Positions 34,227 to 46,899 of a stretch of 64,000 bases of DNA are shown here, piece by piece. Under the pieces are notes generated by a model. That model was not told where the DNA came from, searched no databases, and saw nothing but the letters and a program-made list of their open reading frames with translations. How positions within the stretch are numbered: the first letter of the stretch is position 1; every line of letters begins with the position of its first letter. This stretch comes from Cinclus cinclus (taxonomy: Eukaryota > Chordata > Aves > Passeriformes > Cinclidae), in the NCBI RefSeq assembly GCF_963662255.1, contig NW_026912197.1, positions 62,001 to 126,000 on the forward strand. Direction: 5' to 3'. The translations under genes were made by a program, and so were the position numbers.

Positions 34227-37200
34227 TCATTTTGTAGGGCGCGTTTGGGCCTCCGATGGCAGCCAGGTTTGGAGGAGGGGGCAGCTTTGGTCTGGGAGAA
34301 ATCCTCGTCCTTATGGAATTTTTGTAGGCAAAAGCCCAGGACGGGCTGCAGGCAAGTTGACTCTGAATGGAGGCACTTTTCCCCAAGAAGCCAAACTCAA
34401 GAGCCCACTTGGCAGATGTCATTTTGTAGGGCGCGTTTGGGCCTCTGATGGCAGCCAGGTTAGGAGGAGGGGGCAGCTTTGGTCTGGGAGAAATCCTCGT
34501 CCTTATGGAATTTTTGTATGCAAAAGCCCAGGACGGGCCGCAGGCAAGTTAGGCATGTTGGCTTTGAAAGGAGGCACTTTTCCCCAAGAAGCCAAACTCA
34601 AGAACCCACAATGCAGATGTCATTTTGTAGGGCGCGTTTGGGCCTCCGATGGCAGCCAGGTTTGGAGGAGGGGGCAGATTTGGTCTGGGAGAAATCCTCG
34701 TCCCTATGGAATTTTTGTAGGCAAAAGCCCAGGACGGGCTGCAGGTAAGTTGGCTCCGAATGGAGGCACTTTTCCCCAAGAAGCCAAACTCAAGTGCCCA
34801 CTTGGCATATGTCATTTTGTAGGGCGCGTTTGGGCCTCTGATGGCTGCCAGGTTTGGAGGAGGGGGCAGCTTTGGTCTGGGAGAAATCCTCGTCCTTATG
34901 GAATTTTTGTAGGCAAAAGCCCAGGACGGGCTGCAGGCAAGTTAGGCATGTTGGCTTTGAAAGGAGGCACTTTTCCCCAAGAAGCCAAACTCAAGAGCCC
35001 ACTTGGCAGGTGTCATTTTGTAGGGCGCGTTTGGGCCTCCGATGGCAGCCAGGTTTGGAGGAGGGGGCAGCTTTGGTCTGGGAGAAATCCTCGTCCTTAT
35101 GGAATTTTTGTAGGCAAAAGCCCAGGACGGGCCGCAGGCAAGTTGACTCCGAAAGGAGGCACTTTTCCCCAAGAAGCCAAACTCAAGAGCCCACTTGGCA
35201 GATGTCATTTTGTAGGGCGCGTTTGGGCCTCCGATGGCAGCCAGGTTTGGAGGAGGGGGTAGCTTTGGTCTGGGAGAAATCCTCGTCCTTATGGAATTTT
35301 TGTAGGCAAAAGCCCAGGACGGGCTGCAGGTAAGTTGACTCCGAATGGAGGCACTTTTCCCCAAGAAGCCAAACTCAAGAGCCCACTTGGCAGATGTCAT
35401 TTTGTAGGGCGCGTTTGGGCCTCTGATGGCAGCCAGGTTAGGAGGAGGGGGCAGCTTTGGTCTGGGAGAAATCCTCGTCCTTATGGAATTTTTGTAGGCA
35501 AAAGCCCTGGACGGGCTGCAGGCAAGTTAGGCATGTTGGCTTTGAAAGGAGGCACTTTTCCCCAAGAAGCCAAACTCAAGAGCCCACTTGGCAGGTGTCA
35601 TTTTGTAGGGCGCGTTTGGGCCTCCGATGGCAGCCAGGTTTGGAGGAGGGGGCAGCTTTGGTCTGGGAGAAATCCTCGTCCTTATGGAATTTTTGTAGGC
35701 AAAAGCCCAGGACGGGCCGCAGGCAAGTTGACTCCGAATGGAGGCACTTTTCCCCAAGAAGCCAAACTCAAGAGCCCACTTGGCAGGTGTCATTTTGTAG
35801 GGCGCGTTTGGGCCTCTGATGGCAGCCAGGTTTGGAGGAGGGGGCAGCTTTGGTCTGGGAGAAATCCTCGTCCTTATGGAATTTTTGTAGGCAAAAGCCC
35901 TGCATGGGCCGCAGGCAAGTTGACTCCGAAAGGAGGCACTTTTCCCCAAGAAGCCAAACTCAAGTGCCCACTTGGCATATGTCATTTTGTAGGGCGCGTT
36001 TGGGCCTCCGATGGCAGCCAGGTTTGGAGGTGGGGGCAGATTTGGTCTGGGAGAAATCCTCGTCCTTATGGAATTTTTGTAGGCAAAAGCCCAGGACGGG
36101 CTGCAGGCAAGTTGACTCCGAATGGAGGCACTTTTCCCCAAGAAGCCAAACTCAAGAGCCCACTTGGCAGATGTCATTTTGTAGGGCGCGTTTGGGCCTC
36201 TGATGGCAGCCAGGTTAGGAGGAGGGGGCAGCTTTGGTCTGGGAGAAATCCTCGTCCTTATGAAATTTTTTTAGGCAAAAGCCCTGGACGGGCTGCAGGC
36301 AAGTTAGGCATGTTGGCTTTGAAAGGAGGCACTTTTCCCCAAGAAGCCAAACTCAAGAGCCCACTTGGCAGGTGTCATTTTGTAGGGCGCGTTTGGGCCT
36401 CCGATGGCAGCCAGGTTTGGAGGAGGGGGCAGCTTTGGTCTGGGAGAAATCCTCGTCCTTCTGGAATTTTTGTAGGCAAAAGCCCTGCATGGGCCGCAGG
36501 CAAGTTGACTCCGAATGGAGGCACTTTTCCCCAAGAAGCCAAACTCAAGAGCCCACTTGGCAGATGTCATTTTGTAGGGCGCGTTTGGGCCTCCGATGGC
36601 AGCCAGGTTTGGAGGAGGGGGTAGCTTTGGTCTGGGAGAAATCCTCGTCCTTATGGAATTTTTGTAGGCAAAAGCCCAGGACGGGCCGCAGGCAAGATGA
36701 CTCCGAAAGGAGGCTCTTTTCCCCAAGAAGCCAAACTCAAGAGCCCACTTGGCAGATGTCATTTTGTAGGGCGCGTTTGGGCCTCCGATGGCAGCCAGGT
36801 TTGGAGGAGGGGGCAGCTTTGGTCTGGGAGAAATCCTCGTCCTTATGGAATTTTTGTAGGCAAAAGCCCAGGACGGGCTGCAGGCAAGTTGACTCCGAAT
36901 GGAGGCACTTTTCCCCAAGAAGCCAAACTCAAGAGCCCACTTGGCAGATGTCATTTTGTAGGGCGCGTTTGGGCCTCTGATGGCAGCCAGGTTAGGAGGA
37001 GGGGGCAGCTTTGGTCTGGGAGAAATCCTCGTCCTTATGGAATTTTTGGGGGCAAAAGCCCAGGACGGGCCGCAGGCAAGTTAGGCATGTTGGCTTTGAA
37101 AGGAGGCACTTTTCCCCAAGAAGCCAAACTCAAGAACCCACAATGCAGATGTCATTTTGTAGGGCGCGTTTGGGCCTCCGATGGCAGCCAGGTTTGGAGG

Positions 37201-38504
37201 AGGGGGCAGCTTTGGTCTGGGAGAAATCCTCGTCCTTATGGAATTTTTGTAGGCAAAAGCCCTGCATGGGCCGCAGGCAAGTTGACTCCGAAAGGAGGCA
37301 CTTTTCCCCAAGAAGCCAAACTCAAGAGCCCACTTGGCAGGTGTCATTTTGTAGGGCGCGTTTGGGCCTCTGATGGCAGCCAGGTTTGGAGGAGGGGGCA
37401 GCTTTGGTCTGGGAGAAATCCTCGTCCTTATGGAATTTTTGTAGGCAAAAGCCCTGCATGGGCCGCAGGCAAGTTGACTCCGAAAGGAGGCACTTTTCCC
37501 CAAGAAGCCAAACTCAAGTGCCCACTTGGCATATGTCATTTTGTAGGGCGCGTTTGGGCCTCCGATGGCAGCCAGGTTTGGCGGTGGGGGCAGATTTGGT
37601 CTGGGAGAAATCCTCGTCCTTATGGAATTTTTGTAGGCAAAAGCCCAGGACGGGCTGCAGGCAAGTTGACTCCGAATGGAGGCACTTTTCCCCAAGAAGC
37701 CAAACTCAAGAGCCCACTTGGCAGATGTCATTTTGTAGGGCGCGTTTGGGCCTCTGATGGCAGCCAGGTTAGGAGGAGGGGGCAGCTTTGGTCTGGGAGA
37801 AATCCTCGTCCTTATGGAATTTTTGTAGGCAAAAGCCCTGGACGGGCTGCAGGCAAGTTAGGCATGTTGGCTTTGAAAGGAGGCACTTTTCCCCAAGAAG
37901 CCAAACTCAAGAGCCCACTTGGCAGGTGTCATTTTGTAGGGCGCGTTTGGGCCTCCGATGGCAGCCAGGTTTGGAGGAGGGGGCAGCTTTGGTCTGGGAG
38001 AAATCCTCGTCCTTATGGAATTTTTGTAGGCAAAAGCCCTGCATGGGCCGCAGGCAAGTTGACTCCGAATGGAGGCACTTTTCCCCAAGAAGCCAAACTC
38101 AAGAGCCCACTTGGCAGATGTCATTTTGTAGGGCGCGTTTGGGCCTCCGATGGCAGCCAGGTTTGGAGGAGGGGGTAGCTTTGGTCTGGGAGAAATCCTC
38201 GTCCTTATGGAATTTTTGTAGGCAAAAGCCCAGGACGGGCCGCAGGCAAGTTGACTCCGAAAGGAGGCTCTTTTCCCCAAGAAGCCAAACTCAAGAGCCC
38301 ACTTGGCAGATGTCATTTTGTAGGGCGCGTTTGGGCCTCTGATGGCAGCCAGGTTAGGAGGAGGGGGCAGCTTTGGTCTGGGAGAAATCCTCGTCCTTAT
38401 GGAATTTTTGTAGGCAAAAGCCCTGCATGGGCCGCAGGCAAGTTGACTCCGAAAGGAGGCACTTTTCCCCAAGAAGCCAAACTCAAGAACCCACAATGCA
38501 GATG
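34227..38504 (+). repeat. 4,278-bp higher-order unit, copy 1 (22 monomers)
   Basis: The unit is 22x192 + 6x9. Private variants recur exactly 4,278 bp later: gactctgaatgg (34357/38635), tttgtatgcaaaag (34513/38791), gatggctgccagg (34840/39118), ggaggtgggggcag (36026/40304), gcaagatgactcc (36693/40971) and ggcggtgggggcag (37579/41857). Identity runs from about 34227 to 38410. Within the unit, a weaker 1,554-bp sub-period relates the two ggtgggggcag copies. Confidence 0.93.
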
Positions 38505-41500
38505 TCATTTTGTAGGGCGCGTTTGGGCCTCCGATGGCAGCCAGGTTTGGAGGAGGGGGCAGCTTTGGTCTGGGAGAAATCCTCGTCCTTATGGAATTTT
38601 TGTAGGCAAAAGCCCAGGACGGGCTGCAGGCAAGTTGACTCTGAATGGAGGCACTTTTCCCCAAGAAGCCAAACTCAAGAGCCCACTTGGCAGATGTCAT
38701 TTTGTAGGGCGCGTTTGGGCCTCTGATGGCAGCCAGGTTAGGAGGAGGGGGCAGCTTTGGTCTGGGAGAAATCCTCGTCCTTATGGAATTTTTGTATGCA
38801 AAAGCCCAGGACGGGCCGCAGGCAAGTTAGGCATGTTGGCTTTGAAAGGAGGCACTTTTCCCCAAGAAGCCAAACTCAAGAACCCACAATGCAGATGTCA
38901 TTTTGTAGGGCGCGTTTGGGCCTCCGATGGCAGCCAGGTTTGGAGGAGGGGGCAGATTTGGTCTGGGAGAAATCCTCGTCCCTATGGAATTTTTGTAGGC
39001 AAAAGCCCAGGACGGGCTGCAGGTAAGTTGGCTCCGAATGGAGGCACTTTTCCCCAAGAAGCCAAACTCAAGTGCCCACTTGGCATATGTCATTTTGTAG
39101 GGCGCGTTTGGGCCTCTGATGGCTGCCAGGTTTGGAGGAGGGGGCAGCTTTGGTCTGGGAGAAATCCTCGTCCTTATGGAATTTTTGTAGGCAAAAGCCC
39201 AGGACGGGCTGCAGGCAAGTTAGGCATGTTGGCTTTGAAAGGAGGCACTTTTCCCCAAGAAGCCAAACTCAAGAGCCCACTTGGCAGGTGTCATTTTGTA
39301 GGGCGCGTTTGGGCCTCCGATGGCAGCCAGGTTTGGAGGAGGGGGCAGCTTTGGTCTGGGAGAAATCCTCGTCCTTATGGAATTTTTGTAGGCAAAAGCC
39401 CAGGACGGGCCGCAGGCAAGTTGACTCCGAAAGGAGGCACTTTTCCCCAAGAAGCCAAACTCAAGAGCCCACTTGGCAGATGTCATTTTGTAGGGCGCGT
39501 TTGGGCCTCCGATGGCAGCCAGGTTTGGAGGAGGGGGTAGCTTTGGTCTGGGAGAAATCCTCGTCCTTATGGAATTTTTGTAGGCAAAAGCCCAGGACGG
39601 GCTGCAGGTAAGTTGACTCCGAATGGAGGCACTTTTCCCCAAGAAGCCAAACTCAAGAGCCCACTTGGCAGATGTCATTTTGTAGGGCGCGTTTGGGCCT
39701 CTGATGGCAGCCAGGTTAGGAGGAGGGGGCAGCTTTGGTCTGGGAGAAATCCTCGTCCTTATGGAATTTTTGTAGGCAAAAGCCCTGGACGGGCTGCAGG
39801 CAAGTTAGGCATGTTGGCTTTGAAAGGAGGCACTTTTCCCCAAGAAGCCAAACTCAAGAGCCCACTTGGCAGGTGTCATTTTGTAGGGCGCGTTTGGGCC
39901 TCCGATGGCAGCCAGGTTTGGAGGAGGGGGCAGCTTTGGTCTGGGAGAAATCCTCGTCCTTATGGAATTTTTGTAGGCAAAAGCCCAGGACGGGCCGCAG
40001 GCAAGTTGACTCCGAATGGAGGCACTTTTCCCCAAGAAGCCAAACTCAAGAGCCCACTTGGCAGGTGTCATTTTGTAGGGCGCGTTTGGGCCTCTGATGG
40101 CAGCCAGGTTTGGAGGAGGGGGCAGCTTTGGTCTGGGAGAAATCCTCGTCCTTATGGAATTTTTGTAGGCAAAAGCCCTGCATGGGCCGCAGGCAAGTTG
40201 ACTCCGAAAGGAGGCACTTTTCCCCAAGAAGCCAAACTCAAGTGCCCACTTGGCATATGTCATTTTGTAGGGCGCGTTTGGGCCTCCGATGGCAGCCAGG
40301 TTTGGAGGTGGGGGCAGATTTGGTCTGGGAGAAATCCTCGTCCTTATGGAATTTTTGTAGGCAAAAGCCCAGGACGGGCTGCAGGCAAGTTGACTCCGAA
40401 TGGAGGCACTTTTCCCCAAGAAGCCAAACTCAAGAGCCCACTTGGCAGATGTCATTTTGTAGGGCGCGTTTGGGCCTCTGATGGCAGCCAGGTTAGGAGG
40501 AGGGGGCAGCTTTGGTCTGGGAGAAATCCTCGTCCTTATGGAATTTTTTTAGGCAAAAGCCCTGGACGGGCTGCAGGCAAGTTAGGCATGTTGGCTTTGA
40601 AAGGAGGCACTTTTCCCCAAGAAGCCAAACTCAAGAGCCCACTTGGCAGGTGTCATTTTGTAGGGCGCGTTTGGGCCTCCGATGGCAGCCAGGTTTGGAG
40701 GAGGGGGCAGCTTTGGTCTGGGAGAAATCCTCGTCCTTCTGGAATTTTTGTAGGCAAAAGCCCTGCATGGGCCGCAGGCAAGTTGACTCCGAATGGAGGC
40801 ACTTTTCCCCAAGAAGCCAAACTCAAGAGCCCACTTGGCAGATGTCATTTTGTAGGGCGCGTTTGGGCCTCCGATGGCAGCCAGGTTTGGAGGAGGGGGT
40901 AGCTTTGGTCTGGGAGAAATCCTCGTCCTTATGGAATTTTTGTAGGCAAAAGCCCAGGACGGGCCGCAGGCAAGATGACTCCGAAAGGAGGCTCTTTTCC
41001 CCAAGAAGCCAAACTCAAGAGCCCACTTGGCAGATGTCATTTTGTAGGGCGCGTTTGGGCCTCCGATGGCAGCCAGGTTTGGAGGAGGGGGCAGCTTTGG
41101 TCTGGGAGAAATCCTCGTCCTTATGGAATTTTTGTAGGCAAAAGCCCAGGACGGGCTGCAGGCAAGTTGACTCCGAATGGAGGCACTTTTCCCCAAGAAG
41201 CCAAACTCAAGAGCCCACTTGGCAGATGTCATTTTGTAGGGCGCGTTTGGGCCTCTGATGGCAGCCAGGTTAGGAGGAGGGGGCAGCTTTGGTCTGGGAG
41301 AAATCCTCGTCCTTATGGAATTTTTGGGGGCAAAAGCCCAGGACGGGCCGCAGGCAAGTTAGGCATGTTGGCTTTGAAAGGAGGCACTTTTCCCCAAGAA
41401 GCCAAACTCAAGAACCCACAATGCAGATGTCATTTTGTAGGGCGCGTTTGGGCCTCCGATGGCAGCCAGGTTTGGAGGAGGGGGCAGCTTTGGTCTGGGA

Positions 41501-42688
41501 GAAATCCTCGTCCTTATGGAATTTTTGTAGGCAAAAGCCCTGCATGGGCCGCAGGCAAGTTGACTCCGAAAGGAGGCACTTTTCCCCAAGAAGCCAAACT
41601 CAAGAGCCCACTTGGCAGGTGTCATTTTGTAGGGCGCGTTTGGGCCTCTGATGGCAGCCAGGTTTGGAGGAGGGGGCAGCTTTGGTCTGGGAGAAATCCT
41701 CGTCCTTATGGAATTTTTGTAGGCAAAAGCCCTGCATGGGCCGCAGGCAAGTTGACTCCGAAAGGAGGCACTTTTCCCCAAGAAGCCAAACTCAAGTGCC
41801 CACTTGGCATATGTCATTTTGTAGGGCGCGTTTGGGCCTCCGATGGCAGCCAGGTTTGGCGGTGGGGGCAGATTTGGTCTGGGAGAAATCCTCGTCCTTA
41901 TGGAATTTTTGTAGGCAAAAGCCCAGGACGGGCTGCAGGCAAGTTGACTCCGAATGGAGGCACTTTTCCCCAAGAAGCCAAACTCAAGAGCCCACTTGGC
42001 AGATGTCATTTTGTAGGGCGCGTTTGGGCCTCTGATGGCAGCCAGGTTAGGAGGAGGGGGCAGCTTTGGTCTGGGAGAAATCCTCGTCCTTATGGAATTT
42101 TTGTAGGCAAAAGCCCTGGACGGGCTGCAGGCAAGTTAGGCATGTTGGCTTTGAAAGGAGGCACTTTTCCCCAAGAAGCCAAACTCAAGAGCCCACTTGG
42201 CAGGTGTCATTTTGTAGGGCGCGTTTGGGCCTCCGATGGCAGCCAGGTTTGGAGGAGGGGGCAGCTTTGGTCTGGGAGAAATCCTCGTCCTTATGGAATT
42301 TTTGTAGGCAAAAGCCCTGCATGGGCCGCAGGCAAGTTGACTCCGAATGGAGGCACTTTTCCCCAAGAAGCCAAACTCAAGAGCCCACTTGGCAGATGTC
42401 ATTTTGTAGGGCGCGTTTGGGCCTCCGATGGCAGCCAGGTTTGGAGGAGGGGGTAGCTTTGGTCTGGGAGAAATCCTCGTCCTTATGGAATTTTTGTAGG
42501 CAAAAGCCCAGGACGGGCCGCAGGCAAGTTGACTCCGAAAGGAGGCTCTTTTCCCCAAGAAGCCAAACTCAAGAGCCCACTTGGCAGATGTCATTTTGTA
42601 GGGCGCGTTTGGGCCTCTGATGGCAGCCAGGTTAGGAGGAGGGGGCAGCTTTGGTCTGGGAGAAATCCTCGTCCTTATGGAATTTTTG
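38505..42688 (+). repeat. 4,278-bp higher-order unit, copy 2
   Basis: Directly adjoins copy 1 and is identical at nearly every position. One difference is tatggaattttttt near 40540 against tatgaaattttttt near 36262. The match ends at 42689, where tttttgggggc replaces the tttttgtaggc found at 38411. Confidence 0.93.
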
Positions 42689-43114
42689 GGGGCAAAAGCC
42701 CAGGACGGGCCGCAGGCAAGTTAGGCATGTTGGCTTTGAAAGGAGGCACTTTTCCCCAAGAAGCCAAACTCAAGAGCCCACTTGGCAGGTGTCATTTTGT
42801 AGGGCGCGTTTGGGCCTCCGATGGCAGCCAGGTTTGGAGGAGGGGGCAGCTTTGGTCTGGGAGAAATCCTCGTCCTTATGGAATTTTTGTAGGCAAAAGC
42901 CCTGCATGGGCCGCAGGCAAGTTGACTCCGAAAGGAGGCACTTTTCCCCAAGAAGCCAAACTCAAGAGCCCACTTGGCAGATGTCATTTTGTAGGGCGCG
43001 TTTGGGCCTCCGATGGCAGCCAGGTTTGGAGGAGGGGGCAGCTTTGGTCTGGGAGAAATCCTCGTCCTTATGGAATTTTTGTAGCAAAAGCCCAGGACGG
43101 GCCGCAGGCAAGTT

Positions 43115-44480
43115 AGGCATGTTGGCTTTGAAAGGAGGCACTTTTCCCCAAGAAGCCAAACTCAAGAGCCCACTTGGCAGGTGTCATTTTGTAGGGCGCG
43201 TTTGGGCCTCCGATGGCAGCCAGGTTTGGAGGAGGGGGTAGCTTTGGTCTGGGAGAAATCCTCGTCCTTATGGAATTTTTGTAGGCAAAAGCCCTGGACG
43301 GGCTGCAGGTAAGTTGACTCCGAATGGAGGCACTTTTCCCCAAGAAGCCAAACTCAAGAGCCCACTTGGCAGATGTCATTTTGTAGGGCGCGTTTGGGCC
43401 TCTGATGGCAGCCAGGTTTGGAGGAGGGGGCAGCTTTGGTCTGGGAGAAATCCTCGTCCTTATGGAATTTTTGTAGGCAAAAGCCCTGCATGGGCCGCAG
43501 GCAAGTTGACTCCGAAAGGAGGCACTTTTCCCCAAGAAGCCAAACTCAAGTGCCCACTTGGCATATGTCATTTTGTAGGGCGCGTTTGGGCCTCCGATGG
43601 CAGCCAGGTTTGGAGGAGGGGGCAGCTTTGGTCTGGGAGAAATCCTCGTCCTTATGGAATTTTTGTAGGCAAAAGCCCAGGACGGGCTGCAGGCAAGTTG
43701 GCTCCGAATGGAGGCACTTTTCCCCAAGAAGCCAAACTCAAGAGCCCACTTGGCAGGTGTCATTTTGTAGGGCGCGTTTGGGCCTCTGATGGCAGCCAGG
43801 TTAGGAGGAGGGGGCAGCTTTGGTCTGGGAGAAATCCTCGTCCTTATGGAATTTTTGTAGGCAAAAGCCCTGGACGGGCTGCAGGCAAGTTAGGCATGTT
43901 GGCTTTGAAAGGAGGCACTTTTCCCCAAGAAGCCAAACTCAAGAGCCCACTTGGCAGGTGTCATTTTGTAGGGCGCGTTTGGGCCTCCGATGGCAGCCAG
44001 GTTTGGAGGAGGGGGCAGCTTTGGTCTGGGAGAAATCCTCGTCCTTATGGAATTTTTGTAGGCAAAAGCCCAGGACGGGCCGCAGGCAAGTTGACTCCGA
44101 AAGGAGGCACTTTTCCCCAAGAAGCCAAACTCAAGAGCCCACTTGGCAGATGTCATTTTGTAGGGCGCGTTTGGGCCTCCGATGGCAGCCAGGTTTGGAG
44201 GAGGGGGTAGCTTTGGTCTGGGAGAAATCCTCGTCCTTATGGAATTTTTGTAGGCAAAAGCCCTGGACGGGCTGCAGGTAAGTTGACTCCGAATGGAGGC
44301 ACTTTTCCCCAAGAAGCCAAACTCAAGAGCCCACTTGGCAGATGTCATTTTGTAGGGCGCGTTTGGGCCTCTGATGGCAGCCAGGTTAGGAGGAGGGGGC
44401 AGCTTTGGTCTGGGAGAAATCCTCGTCCTTATGGAATTTTTGTAGGCAAAAGCCCAGGACGGGCTGCAGGCAAGTTAGGC
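43115..44480 (+). repeat. Block with partner at +3,499 bp
   Basis: Duplication spacing and variant order match about 46614-47979. Corresponding units include the single-copy gtaagt sites at 43310/46809 and 44279/47778 and the gtgcccactt variant near 43550/47049. Edges are approximate. Confidence 0.75.
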
Positions 44481-46899
44481 ATGTTGGCTTTGGAAGGAGG
44501 CACTTTTCCCCAAGAAGCCAAACTCAAGAACCCACAATGCAGATGTCATTTTGTAGGGCGCGTTTGGGCCTCCGATGGCAGCCAGGTTTGGAGGAGGGGG
44601 CAGCTTTGGTCTGGGAGAAATCCTCGTCCTTCTGGAATTTTTGTAGGCAAAAGCCCAGGACGGGCCGCAGGCAAGTTGACTCCGAATGGAGGCACTTTTC
44701 CCCAAGAAGCCAAACTCAAGAGCCCACTTGGCAGGTGTCATTTTGTAGGGCGCGTTTGGGCCTCTGATGGCAGCCAGGTTTGGAGGAGGGGGCAGCTTTG
44801 GTCTGGGAGAAATCCTCGTCCTTATGGAATTTTTGTAGGCAAAAGCCCTGCATGGGCCGCAGGCAAGTTGACTCCGAAAGGAGGCACTTTTCCCCAAGAA
44901 GCCAAACTCAAGAGCCCACTTGGCATATGTCATTTTGTAGGGCGCGTTTGGGCCTCCGATGGCAGCCAGGTTTGGAGGAGGGGGCAGCTTTGGTCTCGGA
45001 GAAATCCTCGTCCTTATGGAATTTTTGTAGGCAAAAGCCCAGGACGGGCCGCAGGCAAGTTGACTCCGAAAGGAGGCACTTTTCCCCAAGAAGCCAAACT
45101 CAAGAGCCCACTTGGCAGATGTCATTTTGTAGGGCGCGTTTGGGCCTCCGATGGCAGCCAGGTTAGGAGGAGGGGGTAGCTTTGGTCTGGGAGAAATCCT
45201 CGTCCTTATGGAATTTTTGTAGGCAAAAGCCCAGGACGGGCTGCAGGCAAGTTGACTCCGAATGGAGGCACTTTTCCCCAAGAAGCCAAACTCAAGAGCC
45301 CACTTGGCAGATGTCATTTTGTAGGGCGCGTTTGGGCCTCTGATGGCAGCCAGGTTAGGAGGAGGGGGCAGCTTTGGTCTGGGAGAAATCCTCGTCCTTA
45401 TGGAATTTTTGGGGGCAAAAGCCCAGGACGGGCCGCAGGCAAGTTAGGCATGTTGGCTTTGAAAGGAGGCACTTTTCCCCAAGAAGCCAAACTCAAGAAC
45501 CCACAATGCAGATGTCATTTTGTAGGGCGCGTTTGGGCCTCCGATGGCAGCCAGGTTTGGAGGAGGGGGCAGCTTTGGTCTGGGAGAAATCCTCGTCCTT
45601 ATGGAATTTTTGTAGCAAAAGCCCAGGACGGGCCGCAGGCAAGTTGACTCCGAAAGGAGGCTCTTTTCCCCAAGAAGCCAAACTCAAGAGCCCACTTGGC
45701 ATATGTCATTTTGTAGGGCGCGTTTGGGCCTCCGATGGCAGCCAGGTTTGGAGGAGGGGGTAGCTTTGGTCTGGGAGAAATCCTCGTCCTTATGGAATTT
45801 TTGTAGGCAAAAGCCCAGGACGGGCTGCAGGCAAGTTGACTCCGAATGGAGGCACTTTTCCCCAAGAAGCCAAACTCAAGAGCCCACTTGGCAGATGTCA
45901 TTTTGTAGGGCGCGTTTGGGCCTCTGATGGCAGCCAGGTTAGGAGGAGGGGGCAGCTTTGGTCTGGGAGAAATCCTCGTCCTTATGGAATTTTTGGGGGC
46001 AAAAGCCCAGGACGGGCCGCAGGCAAGTTAGGCATGTTGGCTTTGAAAGGAGGCACTTTTCCCCAAGAAGCCAAACTCAAGAACCCACAATGCAGATGTC
46101 ATTTTGTAGGGCGCGTTTGGGCCTCCGATGGCAGCCAGGTTTGGAGGAGGGGGCAGCTTTGGTCTGGGAGAAATCCTCGTCCTTATGGAATTTTTGTAGG
46201 CAAAAGCCCTGCATGGGCCGCAGGCAAGTTGACTCCGAAAGGAGGCACTTTTCCCCAAGAAGCCAAACTCAAGAGCCCACTTGGCAGATGTCATTTTGTA
46301 GGGCGCGTTTGGGCCTCCGATGGCAGCCAGGTTTGGAGGAGGGGGCAGCTTTGGTCTGGGAGAAATCCTCGTCCTTATGGAATTTTTGTAGGCAAAAGCC
46401 CTGCATGGGCCGCAGGCAAGTTGACTCCGAAAGGAGGCACTTTTCCCCAAGAAGCCAAACTCAAGAGCCCACTTGGCAGATGTCATTTTGTAGGGCGCGT
46501 TTGGGCCTCCGATGGCAGCCAGGTTTGGAGGAGGGGGCAGCTTTGGTCTGGGAGAAATCCTCGTCCTTATGGAATTTTTGTAGCAAAAGCCCAGGACGGG
46601 CCGCAGGCAAGTTAGGCATGTTGGCTTTGAAAGGAGGCACTTTTCCCCAAGAAGCCAAACTCAAGAGCCCACTTGGCAGGTGTCATTTTGTAGGGCGCGT
46701 TTGGGCCTCCGATGGCAGCCAGGTTTGGAGGAGGGGGTAGCTTTGGTCTGGGAGAAATCCTCGTCCTTATGGAATTTTTGTAGGCAAAAGCCCTGGACGG
46801 GCTGCAGGTAAGTTGACTCCGAATGGAGGCACTTTTCCCCAAGAAGCCAAACTCAAGAGCCCACTTGGCAGATGTCATTTTGTAGGGCGCGTTTGGGCC

